Below, one piece after another: positions 38,680-46,955 of a stretch of DNA of 64,000 nt (positions are counted from its first letter, which is position 1; each line of letters starts with the position of its first letter). Both the position numbers and the translations under genes were made by a program. Below the pieces are notes generated by a model that was given only the letters and a program-made list of their open reading frames with translations, was not told the DNA's origin and did not search any database. This stretch comes from Chryseobacterium vaccae (GTDB lineage: Bacteria; Bacteroidota; Bacteroidia; Flavobacteriales; Weeksellaceae): NCBI RefSeq assembly GCF_009602705.1, contig NZ_VSWH01000001.1, positions 3,038,001 to 3,102,000 of the forward strand, given 5' to 3'.

Positions 38680-39948
38680 TTAGCTGATCAGATCAAATCT
38701 CGCATATTCTGCAATTTTCTTAGGAAGTTTAATTCCTTCCGCTGTCTGATTGTTTTCTAGCAATGCAGCCATAATTCTCGGAAGAGCCATAGCGGAACCG
38801 TTCAGCGTGTGTACCAGCTGGGATTTCCCATCACCTTTGTAACGGCATTTCAGACGGTTAGCCTGAAATGTTTCAAAGTTGGATACTGAGCTTACTTCCA
38901 GCCACATTTCCTGTGCAGCACTCCATACTTCAAAATCATAGGTCATTGCTGCCGCAAAACCGGTATCTCCACCGCAAAGTCTCAACACTCTGAAAGGAAG
39001 TTCAAGATCAGTAAGGATTTCCTTGATATGTTCTACCATTTCTTCCAGAACCGCATAAGAGTTCTCTGGCTTTTCAATTCTTACGATTTCAACTTTTTCG
39101 AACTGGTGAAGACGGTTCAGACCTCTTACGTGGGCTCCGTAGCTTCCCGCTTCTCTTCTGTAGCATTGTGAAAAAGCGGTATTCTTTACAGGAAGATCTT
39201 TTTCATCAAACAATACATCACGGTAAAGGTTGGTTACAGGAACTTCAGCGGTAGGAATCAGATATAAATTATCTTCGTTGATGTAATACATCTGTCCTTC
39301 TTTATCAGGCAGCTGCCCTGTTCCAAATCCTGAAGCTTCATTCACAACGTGAGGCGGATTAACTTCTGTATATCCTTTATCCACATTTTTATCCAGGAAA
39401 TACTGAACCAAAGCTCTCTGCAGCCTTGCTCCTTTTCCTAAATAAACCGGAAATCCTGCTCCGGCAATTTTTACCCCCAATTCAAAATCAATCAGGTTGT
39501 ATTTTTTGGCCAGTTCCCAGTGAGGAATTGCACCTTCGCCAAGACCTTCCACGTCATGAGACTGATAAATAATCTCGTTATCATCAGCAGAAGCCCCGCT
39601 TTTTACCTGCTCATTAGGAATGTTTGGTAACTGATATAGAATATCCAGTAATGCCTTTTCCGTAACATCTAACTGGGACTGTAATTCTTTACTCGACTCT
39701 TTGTATTGTGCTGTTTTAGATTTTGCCGATTCTGCTTCTTCTTTCTTTCCTTCTTTCATCAAAAGCCCGATTTCTTTGGAGATTTTGTTGATCTCGGAAA
39801 GCTGCGAATCTAATTCAAACTGGATTCTTTTTCTTTCGTCGTCAGCAGCAACAGCGTTGTCTACCAACTCAAGATTTTTGAATTGTCTTTTTTTAAGACC
39901 TTCTAAAACGCGTTCTTTATTGTCGCGCAAAAAATTGACTTGTAACAT
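38680..39948 (-). CDS. serS: Seryl-tRNA synthetase
   Basis: A 422-residue class II aminoacyl-tRNA synthetase charging tRNA-Ser. It has the N-terminal coiled coil that grips the long variable arm of the tRNA (about 30-100, EINKISKEIGLLMKEGKKEE) and class II motif 2 (CYRREAGSYG). It also has the serine-pocket THEGFAS-like region and motif 3 (EVSSVSNFETFQANRLKCRYK region). Length is standard. A -7-like element TAAATTTG lies about 57 nt upstream. Confidence 0.97.
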   Translation of the reverse strand: MLQVNFLRDNKERVLEGLKKRQFKNLELVDNAVAADDERKRIQFELDSQLSEINKISKEIGLLMKEGKKEEAESAKSKTAQYKESSKELQSQLDVTEKALLDILYQLPNIPNEQVKSGASADDNEIIYQSHDVEGLGEGAIPHWELAKKYNLIDFELGVKIAGAGFPVYLGKGARLQRALVQYFLDKNVDKGYTEVNPPHVVNEASGFGTGQLPDKEGQMYYINEDNLYLIPTAEVPVTNLYRDVLFDEKDLPVKNTAFSQCYRREAGSYGAHVRGLNRLHQFEKVEIVRIEKPENSYAVLEEMVEHIKEILTDLELPFRVLRLCGGDTGFAAAMTYDFEVWSAAQEMWLEVSSVSNFETFQANRLKCRYKGDGKSQLVHTLNGSAMALPRIMAALLENNQTAEGIKLPKKIAEYARFDLIS

Positions 39949-40004
39949 TTTATTTAGATGTTAAATATTAGGATGTTAAACTTATGTATCAAGTTAACAA
40001 TTTA

Positions 40005-40012
40005 CAAATTTA
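40005..40012 (-). promoter_or_regulatory. Candidate -7 element for serS
   Basis: On the minus strand TAAATTTG, close behind the end of the neighbouring lipoprotein gene, matches TAnnTTTG. No TTG at -33 is obvious. Confidence 0.35.
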
Positions 40013-40015
40013 AAA

Positions 40016-40540
40016 TTATTTTACGATAGTAACCTTATTTATTGAATTAGGTTCATCTGCTCCTTTTGAAAATACAGGATTTCCGTTGTATAATACTTCA
40101 GAAACCTGAAATAAGGAAGGTGTCCATCGGTAGTGGACCTCCATAACATCACTTTCAGTAACCGTCTGATCACCCACTTTTTTGGAGTAAGTAAAGGTCA
40201 TTCTGGAACGGAAATTCTTACTATCAGGGCTGATGGAATCAAATACTATTCTTTTGGCTCCGGCAATATATTCAAAATAATATAACGAGTCAGTCGTCAT
40301 TTTAAGCGAAATCGGTACCGGAGAAATATCTTTATCACCATTAATATCATTAACGGCATAGCCAGTATACGATCCCGGTTTTTTAGCGTTCAGCAAATCT
40401 TGTCCTGCACCATTGGTCACATAAATGTTCATGATCTGGTCAATTCTCTGTAAAGAATCATCATCACGCCCGCATGAAATCAGTAAAAACAGAATAGCAC
40501 TAAACGTTGCTGCAAAAAAATATTTGAAGTTGAATTTCAT
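40016..40540 (-). CDS. Lipoprotein of unknown function
   Basis: A 174-residue protein with a lipoprotein signal (ILFLLISCGRDDD, Cys about 23) and a beta-rich mature domain. I see no known domain. It has its own promoter (TACATTTG on the minus strand at 40572-40579), divergent from the flippase gene, and precedes serS. The name could be refined only by a database search. Confidence 0.75.
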   Translation of the reverse strand: MKFNFKYFFAATFSAILFLLISCGRDDDSLQRIDQIMNIYVTNGAGQDLLNAKKPGSYTGYAVNDINGDKDISPVPISLKMTTDSLYYFEYIAGAKRIVFDSISPDSKNFRSRMTFTYSKKVGDQTVTESDVMEVHYRWTPSLFQVSEVLYNGNPVFSKGADEPNSINKVTIVK

Positions 40541-40571
40541 CTGCTGTTAATTTTCAATAATCTTTTTTATG

Positions 40572-40593
40572 CAAATGTATAATTATATATTTG
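40572..40593. promoter_or_regulatory. Overlapping divergent promoters
   Basis: TACATTTG on the minus strand (40572-40579) points to the lipoprotein gene. TATATTTG on the plus strand (40586-40593) points to the flippase gene, giving it a leader of about 12 nt. Both match TAnnTTTG. Their closeness means simultaneous use may be restricted. Confidence 0.55.
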
Positions 40594-40611
40594 TCCATGT
40601 AATATTTTAAC

Positions 40612-41844
40612 ATGTTTTTAAACAAACTCAAAAGAATAAACGGCAGCCACGTTACCACCATCTTCAAAGGAAATTTCATTTCGAAGTTTGTACTGGTGAT
40701 CGGAGGTCTTCTTTTGGCTAAATATTACGGATCTTCAGAGTATGGTATTTTCAGCATTTATCTGAGTATTATGAGCATATTCGCGATCGTCCTGAGCCTG
40801 GCGCAGGAACACCAGATTATGCTTGAAGGAAATGAACACGAGATTAATAATAACTTCAGTGCTTCAGCCATTATTTCTGCTGGTTTTACCCTGATCAGCT
40901 TTTTGCTGGTATTTCTTCCTTTCCATATTTCTAAAGATATTATGTTCTTAGGAGTTTTTTCCGGATTTATCTATTTATTTACGAATAACGCTAAATTTCT
41001 TCTGGCTAAAAAAAAATTGTTTAAACAGGTCTCCATCCTAACCATTATAGATTCTGTTGTAAGTTTTCTTTTTCAGGTGGTGTTTGTGTTCTTTAAAATA
41101 GAAAATGGTCTTGTTATCGGCAGTTTAATTGGCTTTCTTACTGCTTTTTTTGCCGCAATTTATTATTCCAGGAAGTATTTTGTAAAACCTGATTTTCAAA
41201 GGTACCTCACCAACACGAAAAAAAGGCCTGAAATTTTTAAATACACCTACCCTTCCACACTGATCAATGCCCTAGGCAACAACATCATGCCGATTCTGAT
41301 CTCGCTTTATTTTGCAGACTCGCTGCTTGGAGAGTATTCTTTAGCGGTAAAAATCATGTCTGTTCCCCTTCTTCTCATATCCTCTTCCATTGCAACGGTA
41401 TATTATCCGAAAGCTGCAGAAATCAATAACCGGGGGAATAGCAGAAGCGAACTGTTTGCTTATACAAGAAAGATGAGTCTTATGAACTTTTATATCATTT
41501 TCGCCCTCTATATTCTCATCAATGTAGCCGGAATTCCGGTTCTGAAACTATTTTTCAATAAAAACTGGGAACATCTGGGACTATTTATCTTCCTGATGTC
41601 GTTCGGATACCTGACGCGAAGTCTTATCAATCCCATTTCTGATGTATTACTAATTCTGAAGAAAAGTAATGTAGCCCTTGTTTTTAACATTTACCTTTTC
41701 CTCGCCAATATTGCTGCAATCCTGATTGGAAAAGAAAAAGGAATCAGCTATCTGGTGGGTATTTTTTCTCTGTTTTTGTTTTTAGGCTATGGATTTTTGT
41801 ATTTTTACATCATGTTTATGCTGAAAAAGAATGAATCCGATTAA
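40612..41844 (+). CDS. Wzx-like polysaccharide flippase
   Basis: A 410-residue multi-spanning MATE/Wzx-like membrane protein with about 12 hydrophobic helices and the N-terminal RINGSHVTTIFKGNFISK typical of oligosaccharide flippases. It probably moves lipid-linked glycans across the inner membrane. It overlaps the acyltransferase by 14 nt. No polymerase or glycosyltransferase is nearby, so the pair is an isolated fragment of a glycan pathway. Confidence 0.85.
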   Translation: MFLNKLKRINGSHVTTIFKGNFISKFVLVIGGLLLAKYYGSSEYGIFSIYLSIMSIFAIVLSLAQEHQIMLEGNEHEINNNFSASAIISAGFTLISFLLVFLPFHISKDIMFLGVFSGFIYLFTNNAKFLLAKKKLFKQVSILTIIDSVVSFLFQVVFVFFKIENGLVIGSLIGFLTAFFAAIYYSRKYFVKPDFQRYLTNTKKRPEIFKYTYPSTLINALGNNIMPILISLYFADSLLGEYSLAVKIMSVPLLLISSSIATVYYPKAAEINNRGNSRSELFAYTRKMSLMNFYIIFALYILINVAGIPVLKLFFNKNWEHLGLFIFLMSFGYLTRSLINPISDVLLILKKSNVALVFNIYLFLANIAAILIGKEKGISYLVGIFSLFLFLGYGFLYFYIMFMLKKNESD

Positions 41845-42439
41845 AAAATTTATTGAGTACCAGATATTTCACCGAATTAATAATTTTTTCTATCCGCAGT
41901 ATTACCGTCAGAAGTACGAATACATGCTTCCTCATGTTCTTTTTTTTCAGTACACGGTTCCGCAGAAATTTCTGAGAATTAACGGAAAAGTCCCATGGCC
42001 GGTTCATTTCACTTCAGAGGTAAGAGCCTACCAGAATATTAAGAAAGGGATTTTATGCGACCCCGGAGACAATCCGAATATCTATATCCAGGCAAATAAC
42101 GGTATCATTATCGGAAGCAATGTAGGATTTGGAGCCGGAACTTCTCTTATCTCTGCGAATCATAATCATAATGACCACAGCATTCACGATAAATGTCCAC
42201 CGATTACCATCGGAAACAATGTATTTGTGGGAACCAATTCCGTAATTCTTCCGGGAGTTACCATAGGAGATAATGTAGTTATTGGAGCCGGTTCTATTGT
42301 TGCTAAAGATATTCCGTCGAATTCTATTGCCGTAGGAAATCCGTGTAGGGTGATCAAACAAAAAGAACCTTATATTGAGGACTTTTCCCAAACGGTTTTC
42401 AACAGAAAACTGCCTGAAGGCTTCAATTTAAAGTTCTAA
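41831..42439 (+). CDS. Hexapeptide-repeat acyltransferase
   Basis: A 202-residue left-handed beta-helix acyltransferase of the maltose/virginiamycin O-acetyltransferase type. Hexapeptide repeats fill about residues 88-180 (IIIGSNVGFGAGTSL, ITIGNNVFVGTNSVI, VTIGDNVVIGAGSIV). The catalytic His lies in SANHNHNDHSIH. It probably acetylates a sugar carried on the glycan moved by the adjacent flippase. The substrate is inferred from context only. Confidence 0.88.
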   Translation: MNPIKKFIEYQIFHRINNFFYPQYYRQKYEYMLPHVLFFQYTVPQKFLRINGKVPWPVHFTSEVRAYQNIKKGILCDPGDNPNIYIQANNGIIIGSNVGFGAGTSLISANHNHNDHSIHDKCPPITIGNNVFVGTNSVILPGVTIGDNVVIGAGSIVAKDIPSNSIAVGNPCRVIKQKEPYIEDFSQTVFNRKLPEGFNLKF

Positions 42440-42460
42440 ATGTTATGTTATGCTATATTT

Positions 42461-42949
42461 TTAAGCAATACCTGCTGCCCAGCTTTTTTCAAGCGGAAGT
42501 AAGAAATGACTTAAAAAGTCCAGGTATGTATTTTTAGAGAAGTCAAAAACCTGAATATCTTTAGATAATTCTCCGTTTCTTAATTGGGTTTTAAAGTCGA
42601 TTAACTTTAATGTTTTCACTTCACCATTCTCTACAAAGCTGGCTTTCATCCTGTCGAAAAGTCCAAGCTTGTACTCTTCATCAATCTCTCTCATCACCTT
42701 CCCTAAGGCATCAATACTGCATCCTGAAGCCATTTCTTTCTCTTCGTCTACACAAACCACAATAAACTGATTTTTTTCAATTTTAAATGAGGAAGAAAGC
42801 GGTTTTCCGTGAGCTGCCCAAGTGGCAAGGAAATCGAACAGTTTTTCAGTAATTATTTTAGCCTCTTTTGTTTCAAAAGGTCTGGATGCCGGGTATATAA
42901 TCACTCTGTAGTCGTTGGTTTCTACAATATTGGATTCTTCAATTTTCAT
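42461..42949 (-). CDS. Conserved 162-residue protein of unknown function
   Basis: A soluble protein of 162 residues conserved in Flavobacteriia, as far as I recall. It has readable conserved blocks YRVIIYPASRPF, WAAHGKPL and FDKMxAxFV-like FDRMKASFV, and it ends LLPLEKSWAAGIA. Homologues are sometimes labelled ABC transporter ATPase, but no Walker A, Walker B or signature motif is present, so that name is not supported. There is no signal peptide or membrane helix. It ends 22 nt from the convergent acyltransferase gene. Confidence 0.8.
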   Translation of the reverse strand: MKIEESNIVETNDYRVIIYPASRPFETKEAKIITEKLFDFLATWAAHGKPLSSSFKIEKNQFIVVCVDEEKEMASGCSIDALGKVMREIDEEYKLGLFDRMKASFVENGEVKTLKLIDFKTQLRNGELSKDIQVFDFSKNTYLDFLSHFLLPLEKSWAAGIA

Positions 42950-43087
42950 ATCTAAATATTTATTTTTTTCGGATATAATTTCCCACTTACATCTTTGTTT
43001 ATCAATCAGAGAATCCTGTAAGATGATTTCTATATCCTGTCAATTTTTAAAGTATAAAATTAAGAAATATTCCTGAGTTTAAGACAA

Positions 43088-43117
43088 AGAAAAACCCAGG
43101 ACTAAGTCTGGGTTATT
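43088..43117 (-). terminator. Terminator of the MCE/Fe-S gene group
   Basis: AACCCAG / CTGGGTT stem with an 8-nt loop and T tract on the minus strand lies just beyond the last gene of the group. Confidence 0.75.
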
Positions 43118-43136
43118 TATTTTATGGATAAGAATT

Positions 43137-43916
43137 TTATAAATCTTCCGCTTCAGCAAGAAGTTCTACAATATCTTTTACGGCTACTTCTGTATTCTTA
43201 TTGAAATGCTTCACTCCATCCGTCATCATTGTATTACAGAAAGGGCATCCGGTGGCAATTACTTTAGGCTCAAAAGATAATGCTTCTTCTGTTCTTTCGA
43301 TGTTGATGTCTTTATTTCCTTTTTCAGGTTCTTTGAACATCTGCGCGCCACCTGCACCACAACACAGACCGTTTGTTCTGCAACGTTTCATTTCTACCAA
43401 CTCTGCATCCAGCTTTTCAAGAAGTATTCTTGGTGCTTCGTACTCATCATTGGCTCTTCCCAGGTAACATGGATCGTGGAACGTAATTTTCTTTCCTTTG
43501 AAAGCCCCTCCTTCAATCTTTAATCTTCCTTCTTCCATAAGGGTTTTAAGGAACTGGGTATGGTGAACCACTTCGTAATTCCCGCCAAGACTAGGATATT
43601 CATTTTTCAGGGTATTGAAACAGTGTGGACACGCGGTAACGATTTTTTTCACTTCATAGGCATTTAATACCTCAATATTGGTAAGGGCCATCATCTGGAA
43701 AACAAATTCGTTTCCTGCACGTTTTGCGGGGTCACCGGTACAGCTTTCTTCCTGTCCCAGAACGGCAAATTCAACACCTATCTTATTCAATATTTTGCAA
43801 AATGCTTTTGTAATTTTTTTGGCACGGTCGTCAAAACTTCCGGCACATCCAACCCAAAATAAAACTTCAGGGGATTTTCCTTCGGCAGCATATTCTGCCA
43901 TTGTTTTAATTTGCAT
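43137..43916 (-). CDS. CCG-domain Fe-S oxidoreductase (HdrB/LutA-like)
   Basis: A 259-residue soluble protein with two CCG-type cysteine modules: GCAGSFDDRAKK with TACPHCFNTL, and LCCGAGGAQMFKE with TGCPFCNTM. HdrB, GlpC and LutA use such modules to bind unusual Fe-S clusters and reduce disulfides or pass electrons. It is next to the membrane Fe-S protein (44540-45868), which would be its redox partner, as HdrD-like pieces split over two proteins. The true substrate is unknown. It starts at MQIKTMAEY, overlapping the preceding gene by 11 nt. Confidence 0.88.
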   Translation of the reverse strand: MQIKTMAEYAAEGKSPEVLFWVGCAGSFDDRAKKITKAFCKILNKIGVEFAVLGQEESCTGDPAKRAGNEFVFQMMALTNIEVLNAYEVKKIVTACPHCFNTLKNEYPSLGGNYEVVHHTQFLKTLMEEGRLKIEGGAFKGKKITFHDPCYLGRANDEYEAPRILLEKLDAELVEMKRCRTNGLCCGAGGAQMFKEPEKGNKDINIERTEEALSFEPKVIATGCPFCNTMMTDGVKHFNKNTEVAVKDIVELLAEAEDL

Positions 43917-44529
43917 TCTTTTTCTGTTTAATTAAAAAATCAGCATAGTATTCCTTAGCTTTTGTCATGATTTCTGCCGGAACTACCGAAACATACAGAG
44001 GATTGGCTTCATCATAATTGAGATATTTCCAGGATCCTTTGGTTACTTTATCGTTCAAAGCTATAATCATGCTCTCTTTACTCATTTCCAAAGCGGAATC
44101 ATTGACAAATTGTGCTTTCATTCCCTGCATTTCCATCATCTCCAGCATCATCTTTTTCTTATCCTCATCAAATTTTTCCTGAAGAAAGGTCATTTTCATT
44201 TTCATGGGATAGGTAACAAAAGCATATTTTACATCATCTCCTGTTTTAAAGATCTGTGATACACTGAAAGCATTCTTATCGGCATTTATAATCTCTATTT
44301 TAAATTCGTCATTGCCTTCAAGCATGGCTTTGAAAGAGTTGGACAATGTATTTTTGTCCATTTTTTCAAAAATTCCGGGATGGGTCATATCCAGCATCCT
44401 GTCATAGTCCTTCTTTTCCAGCAAGGTCATGAATGACTGTGAATCTTCAAGGATTTTCTTTTCATCTGCTGACTGTGCCATCATAAAGGCTGAACAGATC
44501 AGCAAAAAGGTTAAGAATAGTTTTTTCAT
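43906..44529 (-). CDS. Secreted protein of unknown function
   Basis: A 207-residue exported protein with a signal peptide (about 1-19, ending AFMMAQS). It has a Met/Lys/Glu-rich helical region (about 100-145, MKMKMTFLQEKFDEDKKKM) and an ending PLYVSVVPAEIMTKAKEYY. I recognise no domain. It lies between the two Fe-S protein genes and overlaps the downstream one, so it is part of the same operon. Confidence 0.75.
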   Translation of the reverse strand: MKKLFLTFLLICSAFMMAQSADEKKILEDSQSFMTLLEKKDYDRMLDMTHPGIFEKMDKNTLSNSFKAMLEGNDEFKIEIINADKNAFSVSQIFKTGDDVKYAFVTYPMKMKMTFLQEKFDEDKKKMMLEMMEMQGMKAQFVNDSALEMSKESMIIALNDKVTKGSWKYLNYDEANPLYVSVVPAEIMTKAKEYYADFLIKQKKNAN

Positions 44530-44539
44530 CTGTCAGGTT

Positions 44540-45868
44540 TTAGTCATTAGCCCAATTCAGACGGTCGGCCTGGTTATACTGCCAAGGAGCAGCATTGTTT
44601 TCCACATTGGTCATCATAAGATTTAATTCCTGCGGAGCAGCAGACTGTTCCATCACAAGGAATCTTCTCATTTCGAAAATGATGGAAAGCGGATCAAGCA
44701 GTACCGGACAGGCTTCTGTACAAGCATTACAGGTAGTACACGCCCAAAGTTCTTCTTTGGTGATATAATCATTCAGAAGTTTTTTGCCGTCATCTACGAA
44801 TTTTCCGTTCTTGTCTATATTTTTTCCTACTTCTTCCAGTCGGTCTCTGGTTTTCATCAGGATCAATCTTGGAGATAGTTTTTTTCCGGTAATATTAGCC
44901 GGGCAGACTGAAGTACAACGTCCGCATTCCGTACAGGAATAAGCGTTCAGAAGCTGAACCTGATTCAGGTCGAAAATATCTTCAGCACCAAACTTCGACG
45001 GAACATCTGCTTCTGCTCCTTCTGCCGGAGCAGCGTAAGGATCAGCATTAGGGTCCATCATCAGTTTAATTTCCTTGGTTACTGAATCAAGATTGTTGAA
45101 TTTTCCTTTTTTATCAAGGTTGGCAAACCATGTACTTGGAAATGCCAGGATAATATGCAGGTGTTTTGAATAATAAAGATAGTTCATGAAGAAAAGGATT
45201 CCCACAAAGTGGAACCACCACGCCGCTTTTTCTGTGAAGAACAGGAATCCGTCACTGAAACCATTGAAGATTGGTGCCAATACAGTAGAACTGATTGGAA
45301 AACTTCCATGCTCAGGAAGGAGACCTCTTTGCTGTAAAACCCAGTCTGCGGTATTCATTTTGAAGAATGCCATCATAAGGGCAAATTCAATGATAAGAAT
45401 CCAGTTGGCATCATGTTTCGGCCATCCGAAAAGTTCTTTCATCGTTAATCTTTTCACCCCATAAAAGTTTCTTCTGATAAAGAATACCACCACACCGATG
45501 ACAACAAGCAACGCCAGAACTTCTAATGTTGCTGTAAAGAAATTATAGAAACCATGTCCCAGAATTGAAGCCAGAAACCTATGGGTTCCAAACAATCCAT
45601 CAACAATAATCTCGATAAGTTCGATATTGATGATAATGAACCCTACATAGACAAAAAGGTGAAGAATACCAGCTACAGGGCGTTTTACCATCTTGCTCTG
45701 CCCCATTGCCACTCTGGCCATGGTTTCCCAGCGTTCCGATTTCCTGTCGCTTCTGTTGATTTCTCTTCCCAGTTTAATATTTCTGTAGATCTTCTGCAGG
45801 CTTTTGGCAAACAGCCCGAATCCGGCAACCAGTAAGATCAGAAAAATAATGTTATCAATGTACTCCAT
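44540..45868 (-). CDS. Membrane 4Fe-4S dicluster protein (HdrD/HdrE-like)
   Basis: A 442-residue protein. Five or six helices in the first 240 residues carry His positions suited to heme b (GILHLFVYVG, HFVGILFFMNYLYYSKHLHI). The C-terminal half has two 4Fe-4S motifs, CTECGRCTSVCP and CTTCNACTEACP. It fits a fusion of a HdrE/NarI-like membrane cytochrome with the ferredoxin part of HdrD, so it probably exchanges electrons with the quinone pool and the CCG protein beside it. Electron donor and acceptor are unknown. Confidence 0.87.
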   Translation of the reverse strand: MEYIDNIIFLILLVAGFGLFAKSLQKIYRNIKLGREINRSDRKSERWETMARVAMGQSKMVKRPVAGILHLFVYVGFIIINIELIEIIVDGLFGTHRFLASILGHGFYNFFTATLEVLALLVVIGVVVFFIRRNFYGVKRLTMKELFGWPKHDANWILIIEFALMMAFFKMNTADWVLQQRGLLPEHGSFPISSTVLAPIFNGFSDGFLFFTEKAAWWFHFVGILFFMNYLYYSKHLHIILAFPSTWFANLDKKGKFNNLDSVTKEIKLMMDPNADPYAAPAEGAEADVPSKFGAEDIFDLNQVQLLNAYSCTECGRCTSVCPANITGKKLSPRLILMKTRDRLEEVGKNIDKNGKFVDDGKKLLNDYITKEELWACTTCNACTEACPVLLDPLSIIFEMRRFLVMEQSAAPQELNLMMTNVENNAAPWQYNQADRLNWAND

Positions 45869-45877
45869 AAGGCTATT

Positions 45878-46828
45878 TTAGTCTTTATTGTTCTTTCCAA
45901 AAACTGAGAAATTGATGTATCTCTTAGGGTTGGCTTTCATATCTTCAATCAGGGCATTGAGGTTAGTAGAAGCTGAGTTCAGATTATTATAAAGCTGCTC
46001 ATCCTTCATCAGTTTTCCTAAGCTTCCCTGTCCGTTATCCACTCCTGCAATCACCTGATTCAGTTTTCCTACTGTAGCATCCAGATTGGCAATCGTAGCG
46101 TTTAGTTTTTTAGTATCAATGCTTTCTGCAAGATTTCCGTATTTATCCAGGGTTACTTTCCCGCTTTCCATGGTAACGGCTGCATTATCGAGTACTTTCT
46201 GAAGTTTTGGATCATTATGTCCTACAAGGTTGTTTACGCTTCCTGCAGTAGTCTGTAAAGCGCCTACGGTTTTATTAAGATTGGCCAGAAGGGCTCTGAT
46301 CTCTTCTCTGTTCTGTGCATTCACGACCTGATTGGCATTGGCCATCAAAGAATCCACCCTATACAGAACGGTCTGAAGCTGATCTTTTACAGGGCCTACC
46401 TGAGACGAAAGACTTCCCAGCGTTCCCAGTTTGAAAGCTCCCTTCAACGTATCTCCGTCTTTTGCAGTCGGACCTCCGTATACAAGATTTACTCTCATTT
46501 CTTTTCCGGACATCAGCCCCGGCTCAAAAATCTCAAGAGTTGAATTCTTGGAAAATTCGAATTTATCATCTACCGTAATCTTTACGATGAAATTGATCTT
46601 CCCGTCTTTGGAGGTCTGGGGAATGATTTTATCAACCTGCCCAACCTTTAATCCATTGATAGAAACCGCAGAAGACTGTGCCAGCCCTTCTACATTATCA
46701 TATTTCGCGTAAAATATATTATCGGTAGTAAAAAGGCTTCTGCCCTTCATGAATTGAAACAACAACACAAAGCCTACAATAGCCAAAAGTGCGATCACAC
46801 CAGCTTTTAATTCTTTACTGAACTTCAC
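45878..46828 (-). CDS. MCE/MlaD-family lipid-transport protein
   Basis: A 316-residue protein with one N-terminal helix (about 9-27) and an MCE domain (about 37-125, FYAKYDNVEGLAQSSAVSINGLKVGQVDKI). A long helical region with Asn/Leu repeats follows (about 150-290, several DxTVGxLN-like units). MCE proteins ferry phospholipids between membranes. The start is a GTG at 46828 (VKFSKELKAG). It leads the operon with the Fe-S proteins; the MlaE permease at the far end of the window is unlinked. Confidence 0.9.
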   Translation of the reverse strand: MKFSKELKAGVIALLAIVGFVLLFQFMKGRSLFTTDNIFYAKYDNVEGLAQSSAVSINGLKVGQVDKIIPQTSKDGKINFIVKITVDDKFEFSKNSTLEIFEPGLMSGKEMRVNLVYGGPTAKDGDTLKGAFKLGTLGSLSSQVGPVKDQLQTVLYRVDSLMANANQVVNAQNREEIRALLANLNKTVGALQTTAGSVNNLVGHNDPKLQKVLDNAAVTMESGKVTLDKYGNLAESIDTKKLNATIANLDATVGKLNQVIAGVDNGQGSLGKLMKDEQLYNNLNSASTNLNALIEDMKANPKRYINFSVFGKNNKD

Positions 46829-46850
46829 TTGCTAAATTTTTTCTAATGAG

Positions 46851-46858
46851 CAAATATA
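46851..46858 (-). promoter_or_regulatory. -7 promoter element of the MCE/Fe-S operon
   Basis: TATATTTG on the minus strand matches TAnnTTTG. The predicted start is about 16 nt before the GTG at 46828. Confidence 0.5.
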
Positions 46859-46904
46859 ATACATTTTAAATTAATGTTTTTCTTTATTGCTCTGCGTTAA
46901 ATAC

Positions 46905-46938
46905 AAAAAACCACCAGAAATATCTGATGGTTTTCTAT
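46905..46938 (-). terminator. Terminator after the PpiD-like gene
   Basis: On the minus strand AAACCATCAGA / TCTGGTGGTTT with a 4-nt loop is followed by TTTT. Confidence 0.75.
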
Positions 46939-46955
46939 CTGTAAAAATTGATTTC

